From an uncultured Woeseiaceae bacterium (GTDB lineage Bacteria; Pseudomonadota; Gammaproteobacteria; Steroidobacterales; Woeseiaceae), in assembly GCA_945787845.1 (NCBI GenBank), contig CALZJH010000004.1, forward strand, positions 186,001-250,000: a DNA stretch of 64,000 bases, read 5' to 3'. The notes beneath the pieces are model-generated. The model saw only the letters and a list, made by a program, of their open reading frames with translations. It was not told where the DNA came from and did not search any database. The translations under genes and the position numbers were made by a program. Numbering within the stretch: the first letter of the stretch is position 1; each line of letters opens with the position of its first letter. Of the stretch, positions 53,819 through 63,002 are shown in pieces.

Positions 53819-54754
53819 ATGGTCAGGATATTCGTACCCACAGCGCTGGTCGCGGCAGCCATGCTACTGGCGGCTTGCGGGCAGGCCGGGGCAAAGCTGG
53901 ATCTTGTCGCGTATGAGCAGGAGATCCAGGAATGGCGCGATGCGCGGCGTGCGGCGCTGCTCAAACCCACGGGCTATCTGAACCAGATTGGCCTGCACTG
54001 GTTCGAACCCGGGACGTATTCCATCGGTTCCGACGCGGCCAACGATATCATCGTCCCGGCAACAGCGGCCGGCCGTATCGGCGAGTTCCGTGTTGGTGAC
54101 GAGGGCGTTCGCCTGGTCGTGGAAGAGGGTGTCGACGTCCAGATCGACGGCGAGCCTGTCACGAATGTGTTGATGCCTGCTGACGTTACGGGGCAGGGCG
54201 TGCTGGCGTCGCATGGCTCCCTGGCCTGGAGCGTTATCGAACGCGGCGGCAAGCTTGCCGTGCGTATTCGCGACTACGAGCACCCCTTCATCGATACGTT
54301 CGGGGAATTGCCGTACTACGATATCGACCCGTCGAAACGGGTGGTTGCGACACTGAGACTGTACGACGAGCCACGAACCATCACGGTCGATACGGTAATC
54401 GAGGGATTCCAGCAGTTTCCGGTGTCGCCGGGTATCGTCGAATTCGAAATCGATGGGCAGGCCTACGATCTCGAAGCGCAATCATCGGCAAACAACCGGC
54501 TGTTCATTATCTTTGGCGATGCGACCAATCGAGACGAGACATACGGCGCCGGACGTTTCGTCTACCTGGACGATCCGGGTGTCGACGGCGGTGAGTCTGT
54601 TCTCGACTTCAACAAGGCGTACAGCCCGCCGTGCGCGTTCAACGACTTTTCGACCTGCCCGGTCGCCTCTCCGCGGAATCGACTCGGCGTGAGAATCGAG
54701 GCAGGCGAGAAATTCGATCCCCGCCTGCATTACTCGGGTTCAGCGGCCCACTAG
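53819..54754 (+). CDS. DUF1684 lipoprotein
   Basis: The 311-aa product has a lipobox (AAAMLLAACG) and the DUF1684 domain: EWRDARRAALLKPTGYLNQI, then LHWFEPGTYSIGSDAAND, and the C-terminal FNKAYSPPCAFNDFSTCPVA and GVRIEAGEKF. Function is unknown. It ends on a CTAG whose other strand holds the stop of the convergent reductase gene. Confidence 0.88.
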   Translation: MVRIFVPTALVAAAMLLAACGQAGAKLDLVAYEQEIQEWRDARRAALLKPTGYLNQIGLHWFEPGTYSIGSDAANDIIVPATAAGRIGEFRVGDEGVRLVVEEGVDVQIDGEPVTNVLMPADVTGQGVLASHGSLAWSVIERGGKLAVRIRDYEHPFIDTFGELPYYDIDPSKRVVATLRLYDEPRTITVDTVIEGFQQFPVSPGIVEFEIDGQAYDLEAQSSANNRLFIIFGDATNRDETYGAGRFVYLDDPGVDGGESVLDFNKAYSPPCAFNDFSTCPVASPRNRLGVRIEAGEKFDPRLHYSGSAAH

Positions 54755-55989
54755 TCGACCACGTCAAACGTAAGCCCGGCTTTGTCGCGAAGTCTTGTCA
54801 GTAGTTTGGCGCCCATTGCCGCGGCAGGCGTCCACACGCCACCGCCGGTTGCGAGCTCATCGTTTGCGAGACAGACAGCGGACTCGGCCAGCATCTTGCT
54901 GGTGGAGCCGTAGCCCGGATCCTGGTCGCCCGTGATGCGAGTTTGCAGCGATTGTCCGTCGGGCAGTTTGCCAATCTGCATCAGGTTGAAGAAACCGGTC
55001 TTCTGCAATTCCGGAGACGGACCTTCGCCCGGCTTTGGCAGAACAAACTTCTTCAGGAAACTGCGTGTCGGGCCGAAACTCGCTCCCAGCACCAGCGCGC
55101 CGAGACCGAGTGTCATGGTTGTGCCTTTCAGCCGCCCCGAGACGCCGTCTCCCATCAGCATGGTTTCCCGATAGCGGAACTCCCGGCCGTAGGGATAGCC
55201 TGCGAGCGCGTTGCTGCGCCTCACGACGCGCATGTTGACGCCCCCCATGACAAATGGCGCCGTCCAGTAGCCCGTGTCGTCGTCGCGGACGACGCTTTGC
55301 TGGTCGTAGCCGTCGGGGCCTTCGCGCTCGCCTTCCGGGTTCAGGGCGTAGGGGTCCGCCATCAACCTGGCGATCGAGCGGTCTTTCTTAACCTCTTCCA
55401 TGATGTTCATCATGCTGGCCATCGTGCCCCCGCTAAACGTGCCCTTGGTCGCCTTAACGTACATCGTGATGCTCTGGCAGTACGCGCCATGGCGCTTCAT
55501 GGCTTCGTCCTGCAGGAACCACACGCCAATATCGGACGGGATGGAGTCAAACCCGCAGCAGTGGACGATGCGTGCGCCCGTCTCTGCGGCGCGCTGGCTG
55601 TGCGTGTCGATCATTTTCCGGATCCACTGGACCTCACCCGCAAGGTCGCAGTAATCGGTGCCGGCATCGACGCAGGCTGCAACCAGGTCCGAGCCATAGA
55701 GCGCGTAGGGGCCGACCGTGGACAGCACGACCCGGGTCTCTTGCGCCAGCCCCGCCATGGCGTTCTTGTCGTGACTGTCCGCGACAAGGGTCTTCAGGGC
55801 GGCGGCATCTGCGCCAAGGTCGTCCCGCACCTGCTCTAGCTTGGCCGCATTGCGGCCCGCAATCGCCCAGCACACGTCGCGATCAACGCCATACTCGCGC
55901 AGCAGATAGGCCGCGACCAGCTGGCCGGTAAAGCCGGTCGCACCGTAGACGATGACGTCAAAGGTCCTGTCATTGGCAGAATCATTCAC
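54751..55989 (-). CDS. Saccharopine dehydrogenase-like / trans-acting enoyl reductase family protein
   Basis: The 412-aa product has an N-terminal Rossmann fold (FDVIVYGATGFTGQLVAAYL) and the family patterns VVLSTVGPYALYGSDLV and HCCGFDSIPSDIGVW. It resembles mycobacterial trans-acting enoyl reductases of lipid synthesis and the saccharopine dehydrogenase NADP domain. The substrate is unknown. Its start overlaps the GNAT gene's stop (ATGA). Confidence 0.88.
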   Translation of the reverse strand: MNDSANDRTFDVIVYGATGFTGQLVAAYLLREYGVDRDVCWAIAGRNAAKLEQVRDDLGADAAALKTLVADSHDKNAMAGLAQETRVVLSTVGPYALYGSDLVAACVDAGTDYCDLAGEVQWIRKMIDTHSQRAAETGARIVHCCGFDSIPSDIGVWFLQDEAMKRHGAYCQSITMYVKATKGTFSGGTMASMMNIMEEVKKDRSIARLMADPYALNPEGEREGPDGYDQQSVVRDDDTGYWTAPFVMGGVNMRVVRRSNALAGYPYGREFRYRETMLMGDGVSGRLKGTTMTLGLGALVLGASFGPTRSFLKKFVLPKPGEGPSPELQKTGFFNLMQIGKLPDGQSLQTRITGDQDPGYGSTSKMLAESAVCLANDELATGGGVWTPAAAMGAKLLTRLRDKAGLTFDVVD

Positions 55990-56468
55990 AGTTTCTTCTC
56001 CAGTAGGGCGACTTTCTTGGAGCCGCCTTCCGTTTCCTGGGTTGCCACCTGTCTGAAGCCGTGCTGTTCGTGATAACGCATCGACGATTCGTTCGGTGGC
56101 ATTAGGTTTACTTCACAGGTCATATACGGGACTACGCCCTTGAGCAACGTGGCGAAGTCTTCGTAAAGGGCAGACGCAACGCCAAAGCGGCGGGCCGCCT
56201 CGTCAACCGCCACACGGTCGACATAAGCGAAGTCCGCATAATTATCGCAGAACCAGCGATAGTTCTCGCTACGATAATCAAGGCCGGGTCTGAGGCCGAT
56301 CAGGAAACCTGCGAGATGCTCATCGATCGTGGCGATCTTGAAATAAAACGCGTTGTCTGCGAACCAACGCATCTGTTCGAGGTCAATACTGTTTACGTGC
56401 GGCACGGCAGCTTCATTCAGTGCCAGCACGTGTTCGAGGTCTGCTGCAGTTACGACGGACAGTTGCAT
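55986..56468 (-). CDS. GNAT family N-acetyltransferase
   Basis: The 160-aa product has the GNAT fold: AYVDRVAVDEAARRFGVASA is the acetyl-CoA loop and YMTCEVNLMPPNESSMRYHE is the C-terminal part, as in a DUF-type acetyltransferase. The substrate is unknown. It is the first of a two-gene minus-strand unit. Confidence 0.86.
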   Translation of the reverse strand: MQLSVVTAADLEHVLALNEAAVPHVNSIDLEQMRWFADNAFYFKIATIDEHLAGFLIGLRPGLDYRSENYRWFCDNYADFAYVDRVAVDEAARRFGVASALYEDFATLLKGVVPYMTCEVNLMPPNESSMRYHEQHGFRQVATQETEGGSKKVALLEKKL

Positions 56469-56679
56469 CCTCGCAGTGTACCTTGATAATGTGAGCTTAA
56501 GACGGCAAGCGACATCCGCTACCTATCAGACCGTCACGCGTCACAACTTAACTCGTCTTCGAGAAGGAAATGAACTCGCAGCTTTGCGGTTGCGGGGTTC
56601 CCTGTGTGTGACGGAGCGCACCGCATTCAAACGTTCCCGGCATACACTTCGATCTGTCATTTGAAAGGAAAGACCCGTT

Positions 56680-58404
56680 ATGAATCACCTCGCTCGAATC
56701 TCGATAGTTGTTGTTGCCGTCTGCGCATTCCTGTTCAGCGCGAATGCCGAGGCGGCTCGCAAGGCCAAGGACCTGCTGCAATACATCCCGGAGGACACGC
56801 CCTATGTGATGGCATTCACGAAGCCGCTCCCGGATGACGTCATGGACAAATTCGAGCCGGCTGTCGACAAAACGCTGTCTGCGTACAGGCGCATTCTGCA
56901 GTACCACCTGTCGGAGCAAATGGTCGAGTTGTCCAATCAAGAGGGCGGTCCAGAGCAGGCCGAGCAATTGCAGTCGTTCATGGACGAAATCCTCGGCCTG
57001 ATGAGTGTTGAAGGCCTCCGTGACGCCGGGATGGGCCGCGATGCGCTCTTCGCGGTGTACGGCGATGGTCTGTTGCCGGTCTTCCGGATTGCGTTGTCGA
57101 ATCGCGCGCAGTTTGACGCCACCATCGAACGCATTGAATCCAAGGCGAGCGAGAAGCTGCCCACTGCCAAGGTGTCGGGCGAAAGCTACCGCTATCTGGA
57201 TCTCGACGACATGCGAGTTGTGATCGCGACGCTCGGTAACGATGCGGTCATTTCGCTCGTGCCTGCGAGTGTCAGCGATGAGCGGCTCTCCCAGACGCTC
57301 GGTCTGACCAAACCCCGGAAGAATCTTGCCAAGAGCAAAACCCTGAAAAACATCAACAAGGAATACGGTTACACGGATCACTTCATGAGCTTCATTGATG
57401 TGGAGCGCATTGCGTCGGCGTTCATGGGCGATCCGAGCGGCCGCAATGCCGAATTGCTGGCGGTCCTGGACCACGATCCGTCAAAACTCTCTGCCCAGTG
57501 CCAGGCCGAGTTCAAGAGCCTCGCCAGCGTCGCACCGCGTGTCGTCGTTGGTTACAAAGCCGTCAACAAGGACTACCTTGAAACCGGGATGGTCGTTGAA
57601 CTCCGTGACGATATTGCCGCGGGCCTCGCCACGCTGCCGGCTGCAGTACCGGGCCTCGGGCCGGACCTCGGCGGCCTGTTCTCGTTTGGATTCAGCCTCG
57701 ACCCGCTCGCACTGCGCAGCTTCTATGAGGCGCGCCTCGACGCCATGGAAGCCGATCCGTTTGAGTGCGAGATGCTCGGCGATCTGCAGGCAAGTACCGT
57801 GAAGGGTCGGGAGGCGCTGGCGCAGCCTGTGCCACCAGTGGTCTACAGCTTCCGCGGATTTCTTGCGAATATCACGAACATTGAAGGCATGGATGTCGCG
57901 ACTGATACGCCGCCTGAGTCGATCGATGCGAGCATCCTGTTCGCGATCGAGAATGCTCAGGATCTCGTGACGATGGCTGCCATGATGAGTCCGGAAGTCG
58001 CAGCACTGAATCTCGTTCCTGACGGCAAGGCGAAGCTCCTGGATCTGCCGCAGCTGGCTGAGTTTGCCGAGCAGGCCTTTGCCGCGTTATCGGACAACGG
58101 CCTGTCGGTGTCGATGGGCGAGGGGGCCGACGCCAACGCCGAGGCGATGCTCACAGCGGATGTCGCCACGTCGAAGCCGTTGATGAGTACCGCATTCGAT
58201 GCCAAGCGTTACTATGAATTCGTCGGCAAGGCGATGATGGAAGAAGAAGCAGCGGAAGACGGCGAGCAGATCCCGCTGGCAATGCGCGTCGCGCTGCGCG
58301 ACGCCATGGTATCGTCTGGCGAGATGTACGAGCGCATGGCAGTTAACGTGCACCTGACGAAACGGGGCGTCGAGGTCAACACGCGCATGACGCTGGCGGA
58401 CTAG
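56680..58404 (+). CDS. Large periplasmic protein of unknown function
   Basis: The 574-aa product has a signal peptide (SIVVVAVCAFLFSANAEA). Its start, LLQYIPEDTPYVMAFTKPLP, resembles the opening of DUF3352-type proteins, but I cannot confirm that. The body alternates helical stretches with beta segments (YRYLDLDDMRVVIATLGNDA). GAAAGG precedes the ATG. Two further exported-protein genes follow in the same direction, 21 and 6 bases apart, so it leads a probable operon. Confidence 0.75.
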   Translation: MNHLARISIVVVAVCAFLFSANAEAARKAKDLLQYIPEDTPYVMAFTKPLPDDVMDKFEPAVDKTLSAYRRILQYHLSEQMVELSNQEGGPEQAEQLQSFMDEILGLMSVEGLRDAGMGRDALFAVYGDGLLPVFRIALSNRAQFDATIERIESKASEKLPTAKVSGESYRYLDLDDMRVVIATLGNDAVISLVPASVSDERLSQTLGLTKPRKNLAKSKTLKNINKEYGYTDHFMSFIDVERIASAFMGDPSGRNAELLAVLDHDPSKLSAQCQAEFKSLASVAPRVVVGYKAVNKDYLETGMVVELRDDIAAGLATLPAAVPGLGPDLGGLFSFGFSLDPLALRSFYEARLDAMEADPFECEMLGDLQASTVKGREALAQPVPPVVYSFRGFLANITNIEGMDVATDTPPESIDASILFAIENAQDLVTMAAMMSPEVAALNLVPDGKAKLLDLPQLAEFAEQAFAALSDNGLSVSMGEGADANAEAMLTADVATSKPLMSTAFDAKRYYEFVGKAMMEEEAAEDGEQIPLAMRVALRDAMVSSGEMYERMAVNVHLTKRGVEVNTRMTLAD

Positions 58405-58425
58405 CCCCGGGACAGAGCGAAGACG

Positions 58426-58956
58426 ATGAAACGACTGACACTATTTATATGCCTGGCGTTTGCCGGGGTAGTTGCCTGCGCCGATGAGACACAACTCGCT
58501 GCCGTCAGCAGCCTCAAGGTGGATCTTGATGCCGTTACAGAGCTTGGCGTGGTCAATGCGGTCGGCGGCGTCTCGACGGCCGGTCAGCCGGATGAGTCGA
58601 GTTTCAAGGTATTTGCCGAGATGGGTTACGCGGCCGTCATCGACCTGCGCACGGCCGGCGAGGACCGGGGGCTCGATGAGCCCGCGGTGGTCGATGCCCT
58701 GGGCATGGACTACATCAACCTGCCGGTTGGCCGCGATGGCATTACCTATGCCAACGCGAAGGCGCTGGAAGATGCGATCGCCAGCTACGACGCGCCCGTG
58801 CTGGTCCATTGTGGCAGCGCCAACCGCGTCGGTGCGTTGTTTGCCCTGAGCGAATACGCGAAGTCGAAGGACCTCGAGAAGGCGCTGGAGGCGGGCAGAG
58901 CCGCCGGCTTGACCGGCATGGAAGGCACCGTCAGAAAAGTCCTGAGCGAGGAATAG
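58426..58956 (+). CDS. Exported DUF442/phosphatase-like protein
   Basis: The 176-aa product has a signal peptide with possible lipobox (FAGVVAC). The rest matches the DUF442/dual-specificity-phosphatase-like fold: STAGQPDESSF near residue 50, AAVIDLRTAGED, INLPVGRDG and the P-loop-like HCGSANRVG. That loop is C-x4-R, as in DUF442 members, rather than the classical C-x5-R, so phosphatase activity is uncertain. It sits between two exported-protein genes. Confidence 0.82.
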   Translation: MKRLTLFICLAFAGVVACADETQLAAVSSLKVDLDAVTELGVVNAVGGVSTAGQPDESSFKVFAEMGYAAVIDLRTAGEDRGLDEPAVVDALGMDYINLPVGRDGITYANAKALEDAIASYDAPVLVHCGSANRVGALFALSEYAKSKDLEKALEAGRAAGLTGMEGTVRKVLSEE

Positions 58957-58962
58957 GCGCTC

Positions 58963-59979
58963 ATGAAATCGGGGTTGGCCTTACTGGTTGTCGCGCTAAG
59001 CGTAGCGACAGGTCTCACCGCTGCATTTGCCGAGTCCGTGCCGGACGCGCCGCCGATCGCGATCGCGATTCACGGCGGCGCCGGGACCATGAACCGCGCG
59101 GATCTGACGGACGAGAAGGAGCAGGCGATACGCGAGGCCTTGAGTCTTGCGCTGCAGGCGGGTCACAAGCAGCTGGCGCAGGGCGAATCCGCGGTTAGCG
59201 CGGTTGAAGCGGCCATTGTCGTTCTCGAGAACTCACCGCTGTTCAACGCGGGGCATGGCGCCGTGTTCAACAGCGGGGGTGCGCATGAACTCGACGCGGC
59301 GATCATGGACGGCCGCACGCGCAATGCCGGGGCCATTGCCGGTGTTGGTCATATCCGGAATCCTATCCTGCTGGCGGGCGAGGTCATGACGGCGTCGCCG
59401 CATGTGATGCTCGCGGGGGCAGGTGCCGAGGAGTTTGCGGTTTCTCAAGGGTTCGAGCTCGTTGAAAACGACTACTTTTCAACAGAGTTTCGGCGCCAGC
59501 AGCTCGAGCGTGCCCAGGCCGAACAGACTTCCCGGAACAGCCTTCCTCCGCCCGAGCTTCGCTTTGGCACGGTGGGCGCCGTCGCGCTCGATCAAGACGG
59601 CAATATTGCGGCAGGGACCTCGACCGGTGGTATGACCAACAAACGCTTCGGGCGTATTGGCGATGTGCCTGTTATCGGCGCAGGTACGTACGCCGACAAT
59701 GAGACCTGCGCCGTGTCCGCCACGGGGCACGGCGAGTATTTCATACGCTCCGTTGTAGCCCATGACATCGCAGCCCTGATGCGGTATTCCGATAAGTCCC
59801 TGCAGGAGGCGGTTGACGAAGTCGTGCTCGAAAAGCTCGTGGAGTTCGGCGGTTCCGGCGGCGTCATCAGCATCAATCGTCAGGGTGACATCGTGATGGA
59901 GCACAATACGCCGGGGATGTACCGGGGCGCGATCGATACCAGCGGGCGTTTGACGACGGCGATTTATAAAGACGAGTGA
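58963..59979 (+). CDS. iaaA: Isoaspartyl peptidase / L-asparaginase (Ntn type)
   Basis: The 338-aa product has a signal peptide and the family start AIAIHGGAGTMNRADL. The autocleavage site is in RFGTVGAVALDQDGNIAAG, with the Thr of GTVG as the nucleophile; TSTGGMTNKRFGRIGD and GAGTYAD follow. The export signal indicates action in the periplasm on isoaspartyl peptides or asparagine. It ends the three-gene exported-protein unit. Confidence 0.93.
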   Translation: MKSGLALLVVALSVATGLTAAFAESVPDAPPIAIAIHGGAGTMNRADLTDEKEQAIREALSLALQAGHKQLAQGESAVSAVEAAIVVLENSPLFNAGHGAVFNSGGAHELDAAIMDGRTRNAGAIAGVGHIRNPILLAGEVMTASPHVMLAGAGAEEFAVSQGFELVENDYFSTEFRRQQLERAQAEQTSRNSLPPPELRFGTVGAVALDQDGNIAAGTSTGGMTNKRFGRIGDVPVIGAGTYADNETCAVSATGHGEYFIRSVVAHDIAALMRYSDKSLQEAVDEVVLEKLVEFGGSGGVISINRQGDIVMEHNTPGMYRGAIDTSGRLTTAIYKDE

Positions 59980-60063
59980 GTGGCGAGAATGGATGAGCCG
60001 CCTGCGGCGCCTCACCCCTTCGGGGCGCACTGCGTGCGTCCAAAACGGGCTTCGCCGCGTTTT
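59980..60063. repeat. Tandem hairpin (REP-like) stretch downstream of iaaA
   Basis: Four short inverted repeats sit end to end: GCCGC/GCGGC (59997-60008), CCCC-TTC-GGGG (60015-60025), CGCAC-TGC-GTGCG (60026-60038) and AAAACG/CGTTTT around TTCG (60042-60063). The stretch begins with GTGGCGAGAAT, an 11-base copy of the tmRNA 3'-end antisense. It looks like an intergenic palindromic element, but copies elsewhere cannot be seen here. Confidence 0.5.
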
Positions 60064-60104
60064 GTGAACTCGCTACGCGACCTCGACTCGCACCGTCTGC
60101 ACAA

Positions 60105-60142
60105 ATAGAAAAGGGCCCGCCGAATGGCGAGCCCTTTTCTAT
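60105..60142 (-). terminator. Bidirectional terminator between iaaA and tmRNA
   Basis: A perfect 12-bp stem (ATAGAAAAGGGC / GCCCTTTTCTAT) around a 14-base loop lies just after the tmRNA CCA end. T- and A-rich arms on both strands fit termination of ssrA and, from the other side, of iaaA. Confidence 0.85.
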
Positions 60143-60144
60143 AT

Positions 60145-60504
60145 TGGTGGAGGTGGCGAGAATCGAACTCGCGTCCGCAAGTCCTCCGCTACGAGGTCTA
60201 CATGCTTATTCCGTCATTGATCTCACTGCAGGCTACCCGACGGGCAGGGAAAACTTACAGCCAGTTCAGTAAGGATTTAACGGTTCGAGCCCTGAACATG
60301 CCCTTGCCGCGGTCCTGTGTCGGTGACTCCAGCGATCCAGACGCACAGGCACGATCCGGGCTGAAGGCATTTACTGGTTTTTAAGCAGCTAGTGCGTAGT
60401 TGTCGTCGTTGGCAACTATAAGTTTTACAGTTGGATTTACGAGGTACTCTGTCCCTCGGCATGCACTCGGAGTTTCGCGACCCACGTCGAAGCTAATCGC
60501 AGGA
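60145..60504 (-). ncRNA. ssrA: Transfer-messenger RNA (one-piece)
   Basis: About 360 nt, near E. coli length. The tag reading frame encodes ANDDNYALAA followed by TAA (about 60388-60418). GCTTCGACG near the 5' side, GTGCATGCCGAGG, and the TTCGATT T-loop with an encoded CCA at the 3' end all fit. It is in standard order, not permuted. The 5' boundary is set by length: at that place the bases TCCTGCG do not pair with the 3' acceptor strand CACCTCC, which is unexplained. It lies next to smpB. Confidence 0.85.
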
Positions 60505-60573
60505 AAACAATGCGATAGCGTCATTATTTCGCAGGAATTATTGAAGAAACGACTTTAGGTAATAAGAATAAAG

Positions 60574-60592
60574 CATTGATTAATAATCAATG
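60574..60592. repeat. 19-bp AT-rich palindrome at the smpB stop
   Basis: CATTGATTA-A-TAATCAATG is a perfect palindrome that includes the smpB stop codon. On the smpB strand it is followed by a T-rich stretch, so it may be a weak terminator for smpB or part of the ssrA promoter region. Confidence 0.5.
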
Positions 60593-61060
60593 TTTTAGAA
60601 TTCTTTCTTTCTGGCGCTGCCAGTCGCGGTCTTTCTTGTCGACGCGCTTGTCATGCTGCTTTTTGCCTTTGGCCAGTCCGATAGTGAGCTTCGCCTTACC
60701 CTTGAACCAGTGCAGGTCCAACGGCACCAGCGCGTAGCCTTTGCGTTCGACGGCCCCGGTCAGGCGATCCAGCTCATAGCGGTGCAACAGCAGCTTGCGC
60801 GCCCGAGTCGGGTCTGCCTTGATATGGGTGGAGACGGTCTTGAGCGGGGCAAAATGGGCGCCGACGAGCCAGGCTTCGCCTTTGCGCAAGTTGACATAAG
60901 CTTCGGTCAGCTGGGCATTACCCGCGCGCAGGCTTTTCACCTCCCATCCCTCGAGCGCCAGTCCGGCCTCGAAGCGATCCTCGATGAAATAGTCGTGGCG
61001 CGCCCGGCGATTGACCGCGATGACGTCACCCGCCGGTTTCTTTGTCTTTTTCTTGCCCAT
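60587..61060 (-). CDS. smpB: SsrA-binding protein SmpB
   Basis: The 157-aa tmRNA-binding protein has the family sequence [50 protein letters not shown] and the Lys-rich C-terminal tail ([20 protein letters not shown]) that enters the ribosomal mRNA channel. It lies 82 bases before the tmRNA gene on the same strand. Confidence 0.97.
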   Translation of the reverse strand: MGKKKTKKPAGDVIAVNRRARHDYFIEDRFEAGLALEGWEVKSLRAGNAQLTEAYVNLRKGEAWLVGAHFAPLKTVSTHIKADPTRARKLLLHRYELDRLTGAVERKGYALVPLDLHWFKGKAKLTIGLAKGKKQHDKRVDKKDRDWQRQKERILKH

Positions 61061-61172
61061 GTAAATGTTGGCCGATGTCTTTGTTTGCGGCGCGATTATA
61101 CGGGCAAAGCGTTGTATGGCACCGGGATTTGTATAAGAATCCTCCGATAATCGGGGGAATTAGAGAACAAAA

Positions 61173-62543
61173 ATGCTCAGCAATCAGCCAGACGGCGGCA
61201 AGCGTAGCTCTTTGCACGGCCACTGGTCATCCAGGATGGCCTTTATTCTTGCCGTTACCGGGTCAGCCGTTGGCCTCGGCAATATCTGGAAGTTCCCCTA
61301 CATCGCCGGCCAAAACGGTGGTGGCGCATTTGTCCTTGTGTATCTCGTCTGCGTCATTGTGATCGGTATGCCCGTCATGATGTCCGAAATCCTCATTGGC
61401 CGGCGAGGGCGTCGCAACCCGGTTGCGACCATGAAGCTGCTCGGCGAGGAGGAAGGCAGTTCGTCAAAGTGGGGCTGGGTAGGCGGCATGGGCGTGATTG
61501 CCGGGATCTTCATCCTGTCGTACTACAGCGTGATCGCCGGCTGGACGCTGGCCTACGTTGTCAAGAGTGCCACCGGCACGTTTGCGGGGGCATCACCTGA
61601 AGCTGTCGGGGCCGCGTTCGACAGTTTTGTGGGGGACTGGCGCCTCATCGCGCTGTGCCACACGATCTTCATGGGTCTGACAGTCTTTGTCGTTGCGCGT
61701 GGGGTGGAACGCGGGCTCGAGCAGGCCGTGCGTTTCATGGTGCCGGCTTTACTGCTTCTGATGCTGGTCCTGCTCGGCTATTCGATCTCGACAGGCTACT
61801 TCGGGCAGGGCGTCGCGTTCATGTTTACGCCCGATTTTGAACGCTTGACCTGGGGCAGCGTGCTCGCGGCGCTGGGCCAGGCATTCTTCACGCTGAGCAT
61901 CGGTATGGGCGCGGTCATGGCCTACGGCGCCTACCTTCCCGAGGAAACGTCGATTACGGGTGCGTCAGCGGCGGTCGTTACCGCGGACACTGGTATCGCG
62001 ATCCTTGCCGGACTGGCCATCTTCCCGCTCGTCTTCGCCAATGGACTGACGCCGGCCGACGGACCGGGGCTGGTTTTCAACACGCTGCCACTTGCGTTCG
62101 GCCAGATGGCGGGCGGCGTGTTCTTCTCCACCATTTTCTTTGTCCTGTTGTCGTTCGCCGCCTGGACGTCGGCGATCGGACTCATGGAGCCCGCCGTGGC
62201 TTGGATCGTGGAACGATTCAACAAGACCAGGGCGCAGGCCTGCGTCGGTGTCGGCCTGCTCATCTGGATCCTGGGCTTTGGTTCGGTGCTGTCGTTCAAC
62301 GTGCTTGCCGATACCACGTTCCTGGCCGGTACGATCTTCGACAACGTCGATTACCTGACCAGCAACATTATGCTGCCGCTCGGCGGCCTGCTGATCACGA
62401 TTTTCGCCGGATGGGTCATGTGCCGGAATTCGACGTCTGACGAACTCGGCAATTCCGGTGGCCTGTTCCGCTCGTGGCGCATGCTGGCCCGGTTTGTGGC
62501 GCCGATCGGCATCCTGCTGGTGCTGATCAACGCGGTTCTCTAA
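61173..62543 (+). CDS. Sodium-dependent transporter, NSS/SNF family
   Basis: The 456-aa product has about eleven membrane helices. TM1 carries the sodium-binding signature ILAVTGSAVGLGNIWKFPYI, followed by GQNGGGAFVLVYLVCVIVIG. Bacterial members import amino acids such as tryptophan or tyrosine with Na+. The substrate cannot be told here. It is divergent from smpB and splits the usual smpB-ratA neighbourhood. Confidence 0.93.
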   Translation: MLSNQPDGGKRSSLHGHWSSRMAFILAVTGSAVGLGNIWKFPYIAGQNGGGAFVLVYLVCVIVIGMPVMMSEILIGRRGRRNPVATMKLLGEEEGSSSKWGWVGGMGVIAGIFILSYYSVIAGWTLAYVVKSATGTFAGASPEAVGAAFDSFVGDWRLIALCHTIFMGLTVFVVARGVERGLEQAVRFMVPALLLLMLVLLGYSISTGYFGQGVAFMFTPDFERLTWGSVLAALGQAFFTLSIGMGAVMAYGAYLPEETSITGASAAVVTADTGIAILAGLAIFPLVFANGLTPADGPGLVFNTLPLAFGQMAGGVFFSTIFFVLLSFAAWTSAIGLMEPAVAWIVERFNKTRAQACVGVGLLIWILGFGSVLSFNVLADTTFLAGTIFDNVDYLTSNIMLPLGGLLITIFAGWVMCRNSTSDELGNSGGLFRSWRMLARFVAPIGILLVLINAVL

Positions 62544-62567
62544 GGGCGCCGCGTTTCTGCAAAAGAC

Positions 62568-63002
62568 ATGCGAAAAGTAAGCCGTAGCGCGCTGGTGCCG
62601 TATTCGGCCGCCCAGATGTTCAAGCTCGTGAAGGATGTCGAGCAGTACCCGTCATTTCTGCCCTGGTGCAATGATGCCGAAGTTCATATTCGCGGCGAGG
62701 ACTTTATCGAGGCCTCGCTCGAGTTGCACCGTGGGCGTATCAGCAAGCGCTTCAGGACTCGCAACGTGTTTCGTGAGAACAAATCGCTGGGCATCGCATT
62801 GGTCGGAGGGCCGTTTCGACACATGTCTGGTGGCTGGACGTTCGAGCAACTGGGTGATGCGGGGAGCAAGGTGACGCTCGTACTGGAATTCGAGTTTGAA
62901 AGCCGGGCGACCGATGTGATCTTCGGGCGCTTCTTCGAGCACACCTGCAACGCGCTGGTCGATTCATTCACACAGCGGGCGGCGAACATCTATGCAGGTT
63001 GA
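62568..63002 (+). CDS. ratA: RatA/COQ10-type START domain protein
   Basis: The 144-aa product matches the coenzyme Q-binding polyketide cyclase family: VPYSAAQMFKLVKDVEQYPS, FLPWCNDAEV, FRTRNVFRENKSLGIALVGG and a helical C-terminus. In E. coli RatA is reported to affect 70S association, while homologs bind ubiquinone. It overlaps rnfH by 11 bases. Confidence 0.92.
   Translation: MRKVSRSALVPYSAAQMFKLVKDVEQYPSFLPWCNDAEVHIRGEDFIEASLELHRGRISKRFRTRNVFRENKSLGIALVGGPFRHMSGGWTFEQLGDAGSKVTLVLEFEFESRATDVIFGRFFEHTCNALVDSFTQRAANIYAG

Noticed and set aside
60145-60504. Circularly permuted two-piece tmRNA
   Set aside because: The tag segment precedes the CCA-bearing segment in the direction of transcription, which is the one-piece order.
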